From assembly GCA_013288465.1 (NCBI GenBank), contig JABDBT010000002.1, positions 1 to 55,978 on the forward strand: DNA of 55,978 bases, given 5' to 3'. Below, piece by piece: positions 26,019-35,056 of the stretch. The position numbers and the translations under genes are program-made. Below the pieces are notes generated by a model that had not been told where the DNA came from, did not search any database, and saw only the letters and a list, made by a program, of their open reading frames with translations. Source of the stretch: Bacteroidota bacterium. Lineage in GTDB: Bacteria; Bacteroidota; Bacteroidia; Sphingobacteriales; Sphingobacteriaceae. Position 1 is the stretch's first letter; every line of letters starts with the position of its first letter.

Positions 26019-28505
26019 ATGAAAAAATATCTACTGCTAACGTTAATCACGCTGACCATTTTTTGTTTTAAAGCTACAGCACAGCAATTTGTATTGTCGG
26101 GCCAGGTAACCGATCAAAAAGGTGCGCCGGTTTCATTTGCTTCGGTTTATATCAAAAACTCTACTTACGGATCAACTGCTAATGAAGATGGCAACTACTT
26201 TTTTAAATTGAAGCCCGGCACTTATGATATTATATACCGTTTTGTAGGCTATAAAGAAAAGATCGAAAAAATTACCATAACTAATCATAATGAAGAGCGC
26301 AATGTGCAACTGGAGAGTGACCTGTTTGTGTTGCAATTAGTAAAAGGTAAAAAAATTGAAATGTATGACCCCGCAATTGATATTATGCACCAGGTTATCA
26401 ATAAACGCGAGTACTATTTAAATGAAGTAAAATCATACTCATCTGTTGAATATATTAAAGGAGTTAAATTAATATTGAGCTCCCCTAAAACCCTTTTAGC
26501 CAAGGGTATAGCAAAAATACTTAAGCTGGACACAAACGGAAGAGGAATTGCCTATCAGTCAGAATCATTATCCGATTTTAGTTTTGAGCAATCAAATAAG
26601 GTTAAAGAAGTATTTATTGCTTCAAAAGTAGCCGGCTTAAACCCACCGTTTGGTTATAACAAGGCTTCGGACCTGCAAGTGAATTTTTATAAAAACTTAT
26701 TCACTGTTGATGGCCTGAGCAGCCATGGTTTTGTATCGCCGGTAGCTTCAAATGCATTTAATTATTACAACTATAAGTTATTGGGGACTATTATTCAGGA
26801 TGGAAAAAAAATTGACAAGATACAGGTAATACCGAGGCATGTTAAGGCTTTGGCATTTACCGGATGTGTTTATATTATGGAAGGCGACTGGCGCATTTAC
26901 AGCGTTGATCTGATGCTAACTAAAAAAGAAAATAACCTTAACTCTGTTGATACGTTAAAAGTTAGTCAGCAATATATTCCTGTAAAAGACAATATTTGGG
27001 AGCCATTATCTTTTCAATATAACTACAAAGGTGATGTTGAGGGGTTTAAATTCAGCGGATATTATTTAGGGATAATTAATAATTATAAAATTGACACCAC
27101 ATTTCAAAAAGACTATTTTACAGGTGAAATTTTGCACGTGGATACAGAAGCCAACAAAAGAAGCCCCGCCTATTGGGCAAACTCCCGGCCGGTACCATTA
27201 ACACTTACAGAAACCAGGAACTATAATACAAAAGATAGTATAGCAGGGTTAAAAGAATACGGGTACTATCTTGATTCTATTCACCATGCCCAAAACAAAC
27301 TAAAACTATTTCCCTACTTGGTACATGGCTATTTAGCTACCAACAAAACAGGGAGCGATTCATTATTTGTTTATCCTTTGTTGCAAACCGTATATTATAA
27401 TACAGTTGAAGGCTACGGAATATATTTGAAAGCGCGGTATTCAAAAACCTATGAAGATAATAGCTCATACAGCATAACCCCCGCTTTACGTTACGGCTTT
27501 GCAAATAAATTATTTAGCGCTAATGTGCATTCCGTTTATACTTATGACCAGGAGCACGCCGGTAAGTTTTTTGTAAACTTTGGAACCGATTTGCTTGATT
27601 TGAGCAATATAGGTACGCGGTCGCTATATTTTAATACTTTAAGTACTTTGTTAAGCGAGCAAAACTTTGTTAAATATTATCGCTCACAATTTGGGGATAT
27701 TGGGTTTCAGCGCGAAATTGCAAACGGAATTTTATGGTCGGCAAACCTATCTTATGCAAACAGAACGCAGTTGTATAATATATCTTACAACCATATTTTC
27801 ACTTATTCAGACAAACAATATACATCCAACAATCCATTAGCAGCGCCTGCCACACCCACTGATGACCGGTCTATATTATTCCCCGAGAATAAAGCACTCA
27901 CTTTTAATACCTCGTTCAGGTTTATTTTTGATCAGCAATATATCACCAGGCCCACAGGTAAAGTTTATTTACCATCCAATTACCCGGTTATTACAGTTGA
28001 TTACCGTAAAGGGGTAAATGGTGCTTTGGGCTCGGATGTTGATTATGATTTTGTATCGCTGGAGATCGAACAGGACCACATACCCATGGGTTTATTGGGA
28101 CATTCGGCATTCAAGATCAAGTTTGGCGACTTTTTAAACCGAAATACCGTTTACTTTATGGATTATAATCACTTTTTGGGCAATCAGGGAACAACATCCG
28201 ATCCAACATACGTGGGTAGCTTCCATTTTTTACCTTTTTACACTTATAGTACCGATGATCCATTCTTTGAAGCACATTACCAGCATAATTTTGCGGGTGC
28301 CATATTTGACAACATACCGTTTTTAAAGAAGCTGAAACTGGAAGAAATAGTTGGCGCCAATTACCTCAGTGAAAAAAGGAACCCAAACTATTCTGAGTTT
28401 TATTTCGGCATAAAACGCTTAATTTATGGTGCCGATTACGGCGTATCCTATATGGGGAATAAAAAATACATCCAGGGCTTCAGGATATTTATTGGGTTGA
28501 AGTAG
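26019..28505 (+). CDS. DUF5686 outer-membrane protein with carboxypeptidase-like N-terminal domain (copy 2)
   Basis: 828 residues from the ATG at 26019 (MKKYLLLTLITLTIFCFKAT), the start of the signal peptide; the 18 nt upstream are in frame but begin with GTG. It aligns end to end with copy 1: FVLSGQVTDQKGAPVSFASV at the start, conserved stretches such as FGDIGFQREIANGILW and YFMDYNHFLGNQGTT in the barrel, and KKYIQGFRIFIGLK at the end. The region around residues 95-110 is the most divergent. Codon use is more AT-rich than in copy 1. The 12-bp sequence GAAACATTTTGG precedes both copies by 25-28 nt, showing that the leader was duplicated too. Confidence 0.85.
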   Translation: MKKYLLLTLITLTIFCFKATAQQFVLSGQVTDQKGAPVSFASVYIKNSTYGSTANEDGNYFFKLKPGTYDIIYRFVGYKEKIEKITITNHNEERNVQLESDLFVLQLVKGKKIEMYDPAIDIMHQVINKREYYLNEVKSYSSVEYIKGVKLILSSPKTLLAKGIAKILKLDTNGRGIAYQSESLSDFSFEQSNKVKEVFIASKVAGLNPPFGYNKASDLQVNFYKNLFTVDGLSSHGFVSPVASNAFNYYNYKLLGTIIQDGKKIDKIQVIPRHVKALAFTGCVYIMEGDWRIYSVDLMLTKKENNLNSVDTLKVSQQYIPVKDNIWEPLSFQYNYKGDVEGFKFSGYYLGIINNYKIDTTFQKDYFTGEILHVDTEANKRSPAYWANSRPVPLTLTETRNYNTKDSIAGLKEYGYYLDSIHHAQNKLKLFPYLVHGYLATNKTGSDSLFVYPLLQTVYYNTVEGYGIYLKARYSKTYEDNSSYSITPALRYGFANKLFSANVHSVYTYDQEHAGKFFVNFGTDLLDLSNIGTRSLYFNTLSTLLSEQNFVKYYRSQFGDIGFQREIANGILWSANLSYANRTQLYNISYNHIFTYSDKQYTSNNPLAAPATPTDDRSILFPENKALTFNTSFRFIFDQQYITRPTGKVYLPSNYPVITVDYRKGVNGALGSDVDYDFVSLEIEQDHIPMGLLGHSAFKIKFGDFLNRNTVYFMDYNHFLGNQGTTSDPTYVGSFHFLPFYTYSTDDPFFEAHYQHNFAGAIFDNIPFLKKLKLEEIVGANYLSEKRNPNYSEFYFGIKRLIYGADYGVSYMGNKKYIQGFRIFIGLK

Positions 28506-28511
28506 GTTTTA

Positions 28512-28623
28512 GTGATTAGAGATTAGTTAATTGGAGATTAGGCTCGTATGGTGGTTTATGTAAAAACCCTGCAATTTATCCAATAAACTTGCCCTAATTA
28601 ACCAATCTCTAACCTCTAATCAC
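28512..28623. repeat. Inverted GATTAG-word repeat downstream of DUF5686 copy 2
   Basis: The tract 28512-28542 (GTGATTAGAGATTAGTTAAT and on) and the tract 28593-28623 are opposite-strand versions of the same degenerate (GATTAG)n word, making a long imperfect stem. The same word family occurs at 42021-42050 and 48482-48517, each time at the 3' end of a plus-strand gene. Confidence 0.65.
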
Positions 28624-28631
28624 TACCTTTG
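28624..28631 (+). promoter_or_regulatory. Probable -7 box for trhO
   Basis: TACCTTTG followed by C fits the TAnnTTTG consensus. The start point would be near 28638, about 34 nt before the ATG. No TTG lies at the ideal spacing upstream; the right arm of the GATTAG repeat occupies the -33 region. Confidence 0.45.
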
Positions 28632-28671
28632 CACCTCATTTAACACCGTTTGCAGCGGTATCAATGATTTT

Positions 28672-29619
28672 ATGGAAAAGTACAACACACTACTGTACTA
28701 TTGTTATTCAACAATAGCAGACGGCGAGCAATTTGCTGCCGATCATTTAAATTTTTGTAAAGATCTGGGTTTAACCGGGCGCATTATTGTGGCCACAGAA
28801 GGGCTTAACGGCACCGTTTCCGGTCCGGCTGATGCTTGTAAAACCTATATGGACACCCTGCATGCCGATCCGCGTTTCGCAGGTATCGACTTTAAGGTTG
28901 ACGAGGTAGATACGCCTTCGTTTATAAAAATGCATGTCCGCTATAAATCCGAAATTGTACACTCGGGCCTGCGCGACCCCAATATGATCAATCCGCAGAA
29001 AGAAACCGGCAAGCACCTGGAGCCCAAAGAGTTTTTGGAAATGAAAGACCGGGAAGATGTGGTAGTTTTGGATGTGCGGTCAAACTACGAGCATTCATTA
29101 GGTAAATTTAAAAACGCTATAACGCTGGATATTGAAAATTTCAGGGATTTCCCGGCTATGATCAATGAGTTAGCCAAATACAAGGATAAAAAGATACTCA
29201 CTTATTGCACCGGCGGCATCAAATGCGAAAAGGCGTCGGCTTTGCTTTTGCACGAAGGATTTAAAGATGTTTACCAATTGCATGGCGGCATCATCAAATA
29301 CGGCAAGGAAGCAGGCGGCGAAGATTTTGAAGGCAAGTGTTATGTGTTTGATAACCGTTTATCGGTTGATGTAAATAAGGTGAACCCGGTGGTTATTTCT
29401 ACCTGTTATAACTGCGGCACTACAACCCATAAAATGATCAACTGCGCCAATCCCGAGTGCAATGAACATTTTACCCAATGCGATGCCTGCGGCGAAAAAA
29501 TGGACGGCTGTTGCAGCGATGCTTGTAAAGCGCATCCCCGCAAACGCGTTTATGACGGCACCGGGTATTATGTAAAAGTTCCGCAACCGGTTAATGTGGC
29601 TAAGAAAGTTAAGGTTTAA
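28672..29619 (+). CDS. trhO: tRNA uridine(34) hydroxylase (rhodanese-related, TrhO/YceA type)
   Basis: A 315-residue protein. The N-terminal acylphosphatase-like domain carries GRIIVATEGLNGTVSG, VDTPSFIKMHVRYKSEIV and HLEPKEF, the standard TrhO layout. The central rhodanese domain (about 118-215) has VVLDVRSNYEHSLGKF and the active-site loop TYCTGGIKCEKAS with Cys179. The C-terminus is Cys-rich (CYNCGTTTHKMINCANPEC, CDACGEKMDGCC), a probable zinc-binding tail common to the family. TrhO hydroxylates U34 of tRNAs to ho5U using O2. It is a stand-alone gene between two repeat elements. Confidence 0.95.
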   Translation: MEKYNTLLYYCYSTIADGEQFAADHLNFCKDLGLTGRIIVATEGLNGTVSGPADACKTYMDTLHADPRFAGIDFKVDEVDTPSFIKMHVRYKSEIVHSGLRDPNMINPQKETGKHLEPKEFLEMKDREDVVVLDVRSNYEHSLGKFKNAITLDIENFRDFPAMINELAKYKDKKILTYCTGGIKCEKASALLLHEGFKDVYQLHGGIIKYGKEAGGEDFEGKCYVFDNRLSVDVNKVNPVVISTCYNCGTTTHKMINCANPECNEHFTQCDACGEKMDGCCSDACKAHPRKRVYDGTGYYVKVPQPVNVAKKVKV

Positions 29620-29629
29620 ACTTTCTCAA

Positions 29630-29788
29630 CCCTCTTTGCGCGCAGCGAAGAGAGGGTCGCCCAGCGAAGCGTCGGCGGGGTGAGTAACCGCCGACAATGC
29701 ACTGGCGGTAATGTCGCTCCGCGAGGACTCACCCGGTCATCGCTAAGTCGCTCGACCACCCTCTCTTCGCTTCGCGCAAAGAAGGTAA
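29630..29788. repeat. Structured intergenic repeat, copy B (about 159 bp)
   Basis: Homologous to 12599-12758 along its whole length, with the same three-stem layout: a CCCTCTTTGCGC...GCGAAGAGAGGG hairpin, a central GGGTGAGT/ACTCACCC stem, and a terminal CCCTCTCTTCGC arm. Loop sequences differ (CAATGCACTGGCGG here) while stems keep pairing, suggesting selection or active spread of the structure. It begins 10 bp after the trhO stop, so it may also act on trhO mRNA ends. Confidence 0.85.
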
Positions 29789-29856
29789 AAATCGTCAAAC
29801 TATTTGAATGCGTTTGACCGGTACTTGCACGGCTTTCCTATAAATAAAATTTTATG

Positions 29857-29864
29857 TAAGTTTG
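29857..29864 (+). promoter_or_regulatory. Probable -7 box for the M28 peptidase gene
   Basis: TAAGTTTG matches TAnnTTTG and is 19 nt before the ATG at 29884, giving a leader of about 13 nt. The nearest upstream TTG is about 30 nt away, longer than the usual spacer. Confidence 0.45.
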
Positions 29865-29883
29865 GATTAAAACCTTCAGATAC

Positions 29884-31530
29884 ATGAATTTGAAATACAC
29901 TTACCTGCCCGCCTTATTAGGCATTGCTTTATTTTCTGCCTGCAAACAAAAAGCCGCCAGCACTTCAACCGGCCCGGTTACGGCCGATGAAATAAAAAGT
30001 CATATAGCCGTACTGGCCGATGATTCGTTACAGGGCCGCAAACCATTTTCGGCAGGCGAAGTTAAGGCCATCAATTATATATCAGGCCAGTTTAAAAAGT
30101 TAGGCTTAGCGCCGGGGAATAACGGGAGTTATTTTCAGGAAGTGCCTATGGTACAGATAACCGGTACGCCAACGCCAACCATGTCCATCACCGGGGCAAA
30201 AGGCAATTTGACGCTAAAAGCAGTTGAAGATTATGTGATATTCAGTCGCAGGGAAGAAAATTCAATCCAGATAAAAAACGCGCCCATGATATTTGCGGGT
30301 TATGGTATTGTAGCGCCCGAATATCATTGGAATGACTATGCCGGACTTGATGTTAAGGGCAAGGTTGTGGTAGTATTGGTAAATGACCCGGGTTTTAAAT
30401 CGGGCGACCGTACCCTGTTTAAAGGCGATACCATGACCTATTATGGCCGCTGGACCTATAAATATGAAGAAGCTGCACGCCAGGGAGCTGCCGGCATATT
30501 GATTGTTCACCAAACAGAACCTGCAAGCTATGGTTGGAGTGTAATTAAAACGAGCAATACCGGCGGAAAACTATTTTTACAGCAAGCTGATAAACACCGC
30601 TCGCGCTGCGAAGTTGAAGGCTGGATAACCGACTCGGTAGCCAAAAAAATATTTGCTTCGGCAGGTATAACCGGCGATATACGCGCTTTAGCGCGTAAAC
30701 GCGATTTTAAAGCTATCCCTTTAAACATGAACCTTTCGGTTGGTATTAGTAACCAGTTAAAATATGCTATGTCGCATAATGTTATCGCTGTATTAAAAGG
30801 CACAGCACGACCTGATGAAAGCATTATTTATACCGCGCATTGGGACCATTTAGGAGTAGGCCAGGCTATTAAAGGCGATTCGATATATAACGGCGCGGTT
30901 GATAACGCCAGTGGCGTAGCATCCTTATTAAGCATTGCCAAAGCCTTTACACAAGTAAGCACCAAACCACAACGCAGCATTGTGTTTTTAGCCGTCACCG
31001 GCGAGGAGCAGGGTTTGTTAGGTTCGGAATATTACGCTACGCACCCTATTTTTCCGCTCAATAAAACTGTAGCCAATTTAAATATGGATGCATTAGGCTT
31101 TTACGGAGAAACGAATGATATAGCTATTACCGGCAAGGGCCAAAATGAACTGGAAGATGAAGTAACTGTTGAGGCCACGAAAAATGGCTGGCATACCGTT
31201 GGGGATAAAAAGCCGGGCGCCGGCAGTTATTACCGGTCAGACCATTTTAATTTTGCCAAAGTTGGCGTACCGGCATTAGATATTAACAACGGCGTTGAAA
31301 GCATAGCCCATGGGGCCGAATGGGGCCAAAAACAAGCGGACGATTATAACGACCATCACTATCACCAACCTTCGGATAACTATAGTGCAGATATGGATGC
31401 TACGGGCATGGCGCAAATAGCCAACATGCTGTTCAATATAGGTTATAAACTAAGCAATGAAACTACTTTCCCCGGCTGGAAAAACGGATCAGAGTTTAAA
31501 GCGGTAAGGGATAAGTCGATGGGGAAATAG
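29884..31530 (+). CDS. M28 family zinc aminopeptidase lipoprotein with PA domain
   Basis: A 548-residue protein. The lipobox FSAC gives lipid Cys20. A PA-type insert lies around residues 130-240 (IFAGYGIVAPEYHWNDYAGL, KVVVVLVNDPG). The M28 catalytic part carries the two-zinc ligand set: AHWDHLG (His319, Asp321), GAVDNASG (Asp340), TGEEQG (Glu374/375), NMDALGF (Asp402) and SDHFNF (His454). Members are exopeptidases acting outside the cytoplasm; here the lipoprotein anchor puts it in the periplasm or on the surface. A single gene without tight neighbours. Confidence 0.93.
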   Translation: MNLKYTYLPALLGIALFSACKQKAASTSTGPVTADEIKSHIAVLADDSLQGRKPFSAGEVKAINYISGQFKKLGLAPGNNGSYFQEVPMVQITGTPTPTMSITGAKGNLTLKAVEDYVIFSRREENSIQIKNAPMIFAGYGIVAPEYHWNDYAGLDVKGKVVVVLVNDPGFKSGDRTLFKGDTMTYYGRWTYKYEEAARQGAAGILIVHQTEPASYGWSVIKTSNTGGKLFLQQADKHRSRCEVEGWITDSVAKKIFASAGITGDIRALARKRDFKAIPLNMNLSVGISNQLKYAMSHNVIAVLKGTARPDESIIYTAHWDHLGVGQAIKGDSIYNGAVDNASGVASLLSIAKAFTQVSTKPQRSIVFLAVTGEEQGLLGSEYYATHPIFPLNKTVANLNMDALGFYGETNDIAITGKGQNELEDEVTVEATKNGWHTVGDKKPGAGSYYRSDHFNFAKVGVPALDINNGVESIAHGAEWGQKQADDYNDHHYHQPSDNYSADMDATGMAQIANMLFNIGYKLSNETTFPGWKNGSEFKAVRDKSMGK

Positions 31531-31613
31531 TAGTGATGTGCCGGTTTTAGATATACAGGTGAATGAGCGGGTGGACTATTTCAAAGCCGAAAAAACTAAT
31601 GGCTTTACATAGT

Positions 31614-32024
31614 TTAAAAGTTATTTAAAAAATCAGTCGGGGTTAAGATCGGGATATGTTCAAAGGGGTGCAACACTAACAAATCTTTATCCCCGGTAAT
31701 AATACAGGAGGCTTGGCTGGCTACAGCCAACTCCAAGTATTTATCATCTTTCGGATCTCTGCAAATCTTAATCGTATTGGATATTTTGATGACTAATCCA
31801 TCTGCGATTAATGTATTCAGAAACAATAGTCTTTTTTCAGGTGAAAGATACGCGTCGAATTTAGGATTAGATAAAGTCTCAGCATATTCCTGTAAAACGG
31901 GTTCAGAAAACACGAGGTTACCCAATGACAAAGCTTTCTTTATGGCGAGGGCCGGATTCAGCGAGGAAAAAATCGCTACGCTGATTATAACATTGGTATC
32001 TATTATAAAATGTTTATCCGGCAT
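31614..32024 (-). CDS. PIN-domain toxin of a type II toxin-antitoxin pair
   Basis: 136 residues from the ATG at 32024 (MPDKHFIIDTNVII); the frame is open further up but that part lies in the antitoxin gene. PIN-fold acidic residues: Asp in FIIDTN, Glu in FSEPVLQEYAETL, Asp in RDPKDDKYLELA and Asp in ITGDKDLL. This matches the PF13470-type family annotated as putative toxin-antitoxin PIN proteins, Mg-dependent ribonucleases. It overlaps the upstream small gene by 11 nt, the classic antitoxin-toxin arrangement. All four acidic positions are intact, so it is probably active. Confidence 0.88.
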   Translation of the reverse strand: MPDKHFIIDTNVIISVAIFSSLNPALAIKKALSLGNLVFSEPVLQEYAETLSNPKFDAYLSPEKRLLFLNTLIADGLVIKISNTIKICRDPKDDKYLELAVASQASCIITGDKDLLVLHPFEHIPILTPTDFLNNF

Positions 32025-32292
32025 GGGCAGAATAGGTATTCCCAAAAAGGTTTTTCATTGTTTCCTGGTCCCATTCCATTAATTCTCCAAGCTTTTCTAT
32101 AGTCAATCCGTTTTGAGTAGCTTCGTCACTTATCTCGTTCATTACAGTGAAAAGTGCCGTGTTTTGCTTTTCTTTCAGAATTTTTTCAAGAAGAAGATTA
32201 ACGGCTGTATTGATGGCGGTTTTCTCCTGTGGAGCGGCATTGTTGTAATTATCCGCAACAGAATCATCTACCGGTAAAGTAAGTATTCTCAT
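32014..32292 (-). CDS. Putative antitoxin of the PIN pair
   Basis: 92 residues from the ATG at 32292 (MRILTLPVDDSVADNYN). The longer frame starting at 32343 is rejected because a promoter at 32314-32344 lies inside it. The protein is short, acidic and helical (NTAVNLLLEKILKEK, ISDEATQNGLTIEKLGELM). It lacks a clear DNA-binding motif that I recognise. It is assigned as antitoxin by position: directly upstream of, and overlapping, a PIN toxin gene. The family is not identified. Confidence 0.7.
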   Translation of the reverse strand: MRILTLPVDDSVADNYNNAAPQEKTAINTAVNLLLEKILKEKQNTALFTVMNEISDEATQNGLTIEKLGELMEWDQETMKNLFGNTYSAHAG

Positions 32293-32313
32293 GATGTTGT
32301 TAATCTGTTTACT

Positions 32314-32344
32314 CAAATTTACACAAAACATACTGATATTCAAA
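32314..32344 (-). promoter_or_regulatory. Promoter of the PIN toxin-antitoxin pair
   Basis: On the minus strand TTTG (32344-32341), a 19-nt spacer and TAAATTTG (32321-32314) match both boxes of the Bacteroidota consensus. Start near 32307, about 15 nt before the antitoxin ATG. This is the best promoter match in the window. Confidence 0.65.
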
Positions 32345-32463
32345 AAGCGTATAAAACCCCCATTTAAAGATCACAGAAATAGTAACGTGTTGATCACACT
32401 ATTATAAAACAAAAAATTTAATACTAAATTGCATTTAATAACTGACCCTTTATTAGCACATCA

Positions 32464-34965
32464 ATGAAAAAAACCTTTACTTTCCTGCTGCTTATTTCCT
32501 GCTCTTATGGCTTTGCTCAAAAACTGGAGAAGCTGACTGTCGAAAAAATTATGCGCGACCCAATATGGATGGGTACCGCGCCCTCCAACATTAGCTGGAG
32601 CAACGACAGTAAAAAGATATATTTTGACTGGAACCCCGAAAAAGCCGACCACGATGTGCTATACGCGATAAGCCCGGCAGACCCCAAGCCCGAAAAGGTA
32701 AATTTGGAAGACAGAAAAGACATGCTGCCCACCAACGGGCCGTGGAACAAAGCGCATACCCTAAAACTTTATGAAAAAAATGGCGACATCTTTTTTTATG
32801 AACTAAAAACGGGGAAATCAACGGCGCTGACCAATACAGCCGACCGCGAAAGTAACCCGGCTTTTAGTGGCGATGAAACCAGGGTGCTTTTTTTACGCAC
32901 GAACAACCTGTATTCAATCAAATTAAATGGAGGTGAATTAACCCAGCTAACCAACTTTACAAGTACCGCTGCGACTGCGACTCCAGCAACTGCGACAGCC
33001 GGACGCGGTGGTGGAGGCGGCGGACAAGGCGGCGGAGGTGGCAGGCGCGGCGGAGGTGGAGCAGCCGCTACTGCAACTACAACCACTGGAGGCGGAAGGC
33101 AACGTGGAACGCAAACTGAAAGCGCGGCCGATATGCAGGCAAACTGGCTTAAAAGCGAGCAACTGGATTTGTTTGACATCATTAAAAAGAAGGATAAAGA
33201 AACCAAATATGAGGCTGCTGAACGGAAAGAGCTACAGCCCAAAAGAATGCGGGAAATTGCCATTGATGATAAACAAGTGGGTAATGTGCAGTTAAGTCCT
33301 GATGGGCGATATATCACCTATCGCTTAACCAAACAAGCTACAGGCGGCATACGCACCAATGTGCCAAGTTATGTTACCGCATCGGGTTATACCGAGGATA
33401 TCCCTAACCGTACAAAGGTAGGTGCGCCGCAGTCAACATCAGAAGCATTTGTATATGATCTGCAGCGCGATACTGTTTATAGCATATCAACCAAAACAAT
33501 TCCGGGCATTAAGGATATACCTGAATACTTTAAAGATTATCCGCAGGAACTGGAAGCACGTAAAGCCCGCAATGAGGAACGCGTAGTGAATGTTGGCGGT
33601 GTAAGCTGGAGCCAGGATGGGATGAATGCAGTAGTAACGGTTTCGGCAGAGGACTATAAAGACCGCTGGATAATGAAATTGGACCCGGCAACCGGCAATC
33701 TTTCCCTGCTTGACCGTCAGCATGATGATGCCTGGATCGGTGGCCCCGGCATTAACGGCTTTGGTGGCGGCATTGGCTGGGTAGATAACCAGCATATTTA
33801 TTTTCAGAGCGAGGCCAGCGGCTACTCACATATTTATGTAGAGGATGTGGCTACAGGCGATAAAAAACAACTAACCAGCGGCAAATTTGAGGTATCGACC
33901 TTAAAATTATCAAACGATAAAAAAGACTTTTACTTTACCGCTAATATAGAACACCCGGGTATTTATCATTTTTACAAAATGCCGGTTACCGGCGGTACAC
34001 CCGTAAAGCTAACCAGTATGAAAGGCGGCAACGAGGTCGAACTTTCGCCTGATGAAAAGTGGCTGGCTATACGTTACTCGTATTCCAACAAACCCTGGGA
34101 GCTGTTTGTGCAGCCCAATAAGCCCGGCGCAAAAGCAGTACAGGTAACCAATTCAACCACCGAAGAGTTTAACTCATACCCGTGGCGCGACCCGGAAATG
34201 ATCACCTTTAAAAACCGCTATGGCACGGATATTTATGCCCGTGTTTACCCGGCTAAAAACCCCGACCCTTCAAAACCTGCTGTGGTATTTGTGCATGGCG
34301 CAGGCTACCTGCAAAATGTAGATTATCGCTGGAGCTCTTATTTCCATGAATATATGTTCAATAATCTGTTAGCCGATAATGGTTATACTGTAATGGATAT
34401 TGACTATACCGGCAGCTCGGGCTATGGCCGCGATTTCCGCACCGGTATATACCGCCACATGGGCGGCAAGGACCTTACCGACCAGGTTGACGGCGTAAAA
34501 GTGTTGGTGGATAAGTATGGGGTTAACCCGGCGCATGTAGGCCTGTACGGTGGCTCGTACGGTGGTTTCTTAACGCTGATGGCCATGTTTACCACGCCCG
34601 ATGTTTTTGCCGCAGGCGCGGGCCTGCGCTCGGTTACTGATTGGGCGCATTATAACCACGGCTATACCGCCAATATTTTAAATGAACCCTATAATGACCC
34701 GAAAGCATATAAGTTGAGTTCGCCAATTTATTTTGCCGATGGCTTAAAAGGCCGCTTGCTGATGTGCCACGGGATGGTTGACCAGAATGTAAACTTCCAG
34801 GATATTGTGCGGGTATCGCAAAGACTGATCGAACTGCATAAAAAGAACTGGGAACTGGCCGTTTTCCCGGTTGAAGATCATGGATTTGTAGAGCCAAGCA
34901 GCTGGACGGATGAATATAGCCGCATATTGAAATTGTTTGATGAAACGCTGAAGAAAACGAATTAA
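32464..34965 (+). CDS. S9 family serine peptidase (prolyl oligopeptidase/DPP-like), exported
   Basis: An 833-residue protein with a signal peptide (1-19, ending GFAQ), a long beta-propeller region (about 30-580) and a C-terminal alpha/beta-hydrolase domain. The catalytic triad is visible: Ser698 in YGGSYGGF, Asp773 in HGMVDQNV and His806 in EDHGFVEP. Residues about 166-217 are an inserted low-complexity tract of Thr/Ala then Gly/Arg, breaking the propeller between two strands. Such peptidases remove dipeptides or oligopeptides in the periplasm. No neighbour suggests a specific substrate. Confidence 0.93.
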   Translation: MKKTFTFLLLISCSYGFAQKLEKLTVEKIMRDPIWMGTAPSNISWSNDSKKIYFDWNPEKADHDVLYAISPADPKPEKVNLEDRKDMLPTNGPWNKAHTLKLYEKNGDIFFYELKTGKSTALTNTADRESNPAFSGDETRVLFLRTNNLYSIKLNGGELTQLTNFTSTAATATPATATAGRGGGGGGQGGGGGRRGGGGAAATATTTTGGGRQRGTQTESAADMQANWLKSEQLDLFDIIKKKDKETKYEAAERKELQPKRMREIAIDDKQVGNVQLSPDGRYITYRLTKQATGGIRTNVPSYVTASGYTEDIPNRTKVGAPQSTSEAFVYDLQRDTVYSISTKTIPGIKDIPEYFKDYPQELEARKARNEERVVNVGGVSWSQDGMNAVVTVSAEDYKDRWIMKLDPATGNLSLLDRQHDDAWIGGPGINGFGGGIGWVDNQHIYFQSEASGYSHIYVEDVATGDKKQLTSGKFEVSTLKLSNDKKDFYFTANIEHPGIYHFYKMPVTGGTPVKLTSMKGGNEVELSPDEKWLAIRYSYSNKPWELFVQPNKPGAKAVQVTNSTTEEFNSYPWRDPEMITFKNRYGTDIYARVYPAKNPDPSKPAVVFVHGAGYLQNVDYRWSSYFHEYMFNNLLADNGYTVMDIDYTGSSGYGRDFRTGIYRHMGGKDLTDQVDGVKVLVDKYGVNPAHVGLYGGSYGGFLTLMAMFTTPDVFAAGAGLRSVTDWAHYNHGYTANILNEPYNDPKAYKLSSPIYFADGLKGRLLMCHGMVDQNVNFQDIVRVSQRLIELHKKNWELAVFPVEDHGFVEPSSWTDEYSRILKLFDETLKKTN

Positions 34966-34974
34966 TTTTAAATT

Positions 34975-35056
34975 AAACTTACGAAGTTTCTCAACGGCAA
35001 AGCCCTCAATGAGGCCTTTGAAAAACATAATACACCGAATTAAACTTCGTAAGTTT
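34975..35056. repeat. Inverted repeat of AAACTTACGAAGTTT before the pirin gene
   Basis: The 15-bp near-palindrome AAACTTACGAAGTTT (34975-34989) reappears in inverted form as AAACTTCGTAAGTTT (35042-35056). The copies can pair with each other or fold alone. It fills the gap between the S9 gene stop and the pirin start; a terminator or regulatory role is only a guess. Confidence 0.55.

Noticed and set aside
29616..29798. A 60-codon minus-strand ORF with an ordinary-looking protein (RVVERLSDDRVSPRG...)
   Set aside because: It is entirely inside structured repeat copy B; the frame follows from the stems, so it is not a gene.
32796..33317. Minus-strand ORF of 173 codons with Pro-rich and Ala/Val-rich product
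   Set aside because: It is the mirror of the Gly/Arg-rich insert of the S9 peptidase (GGC/GGT read as GCC/ACC); composition artefact.
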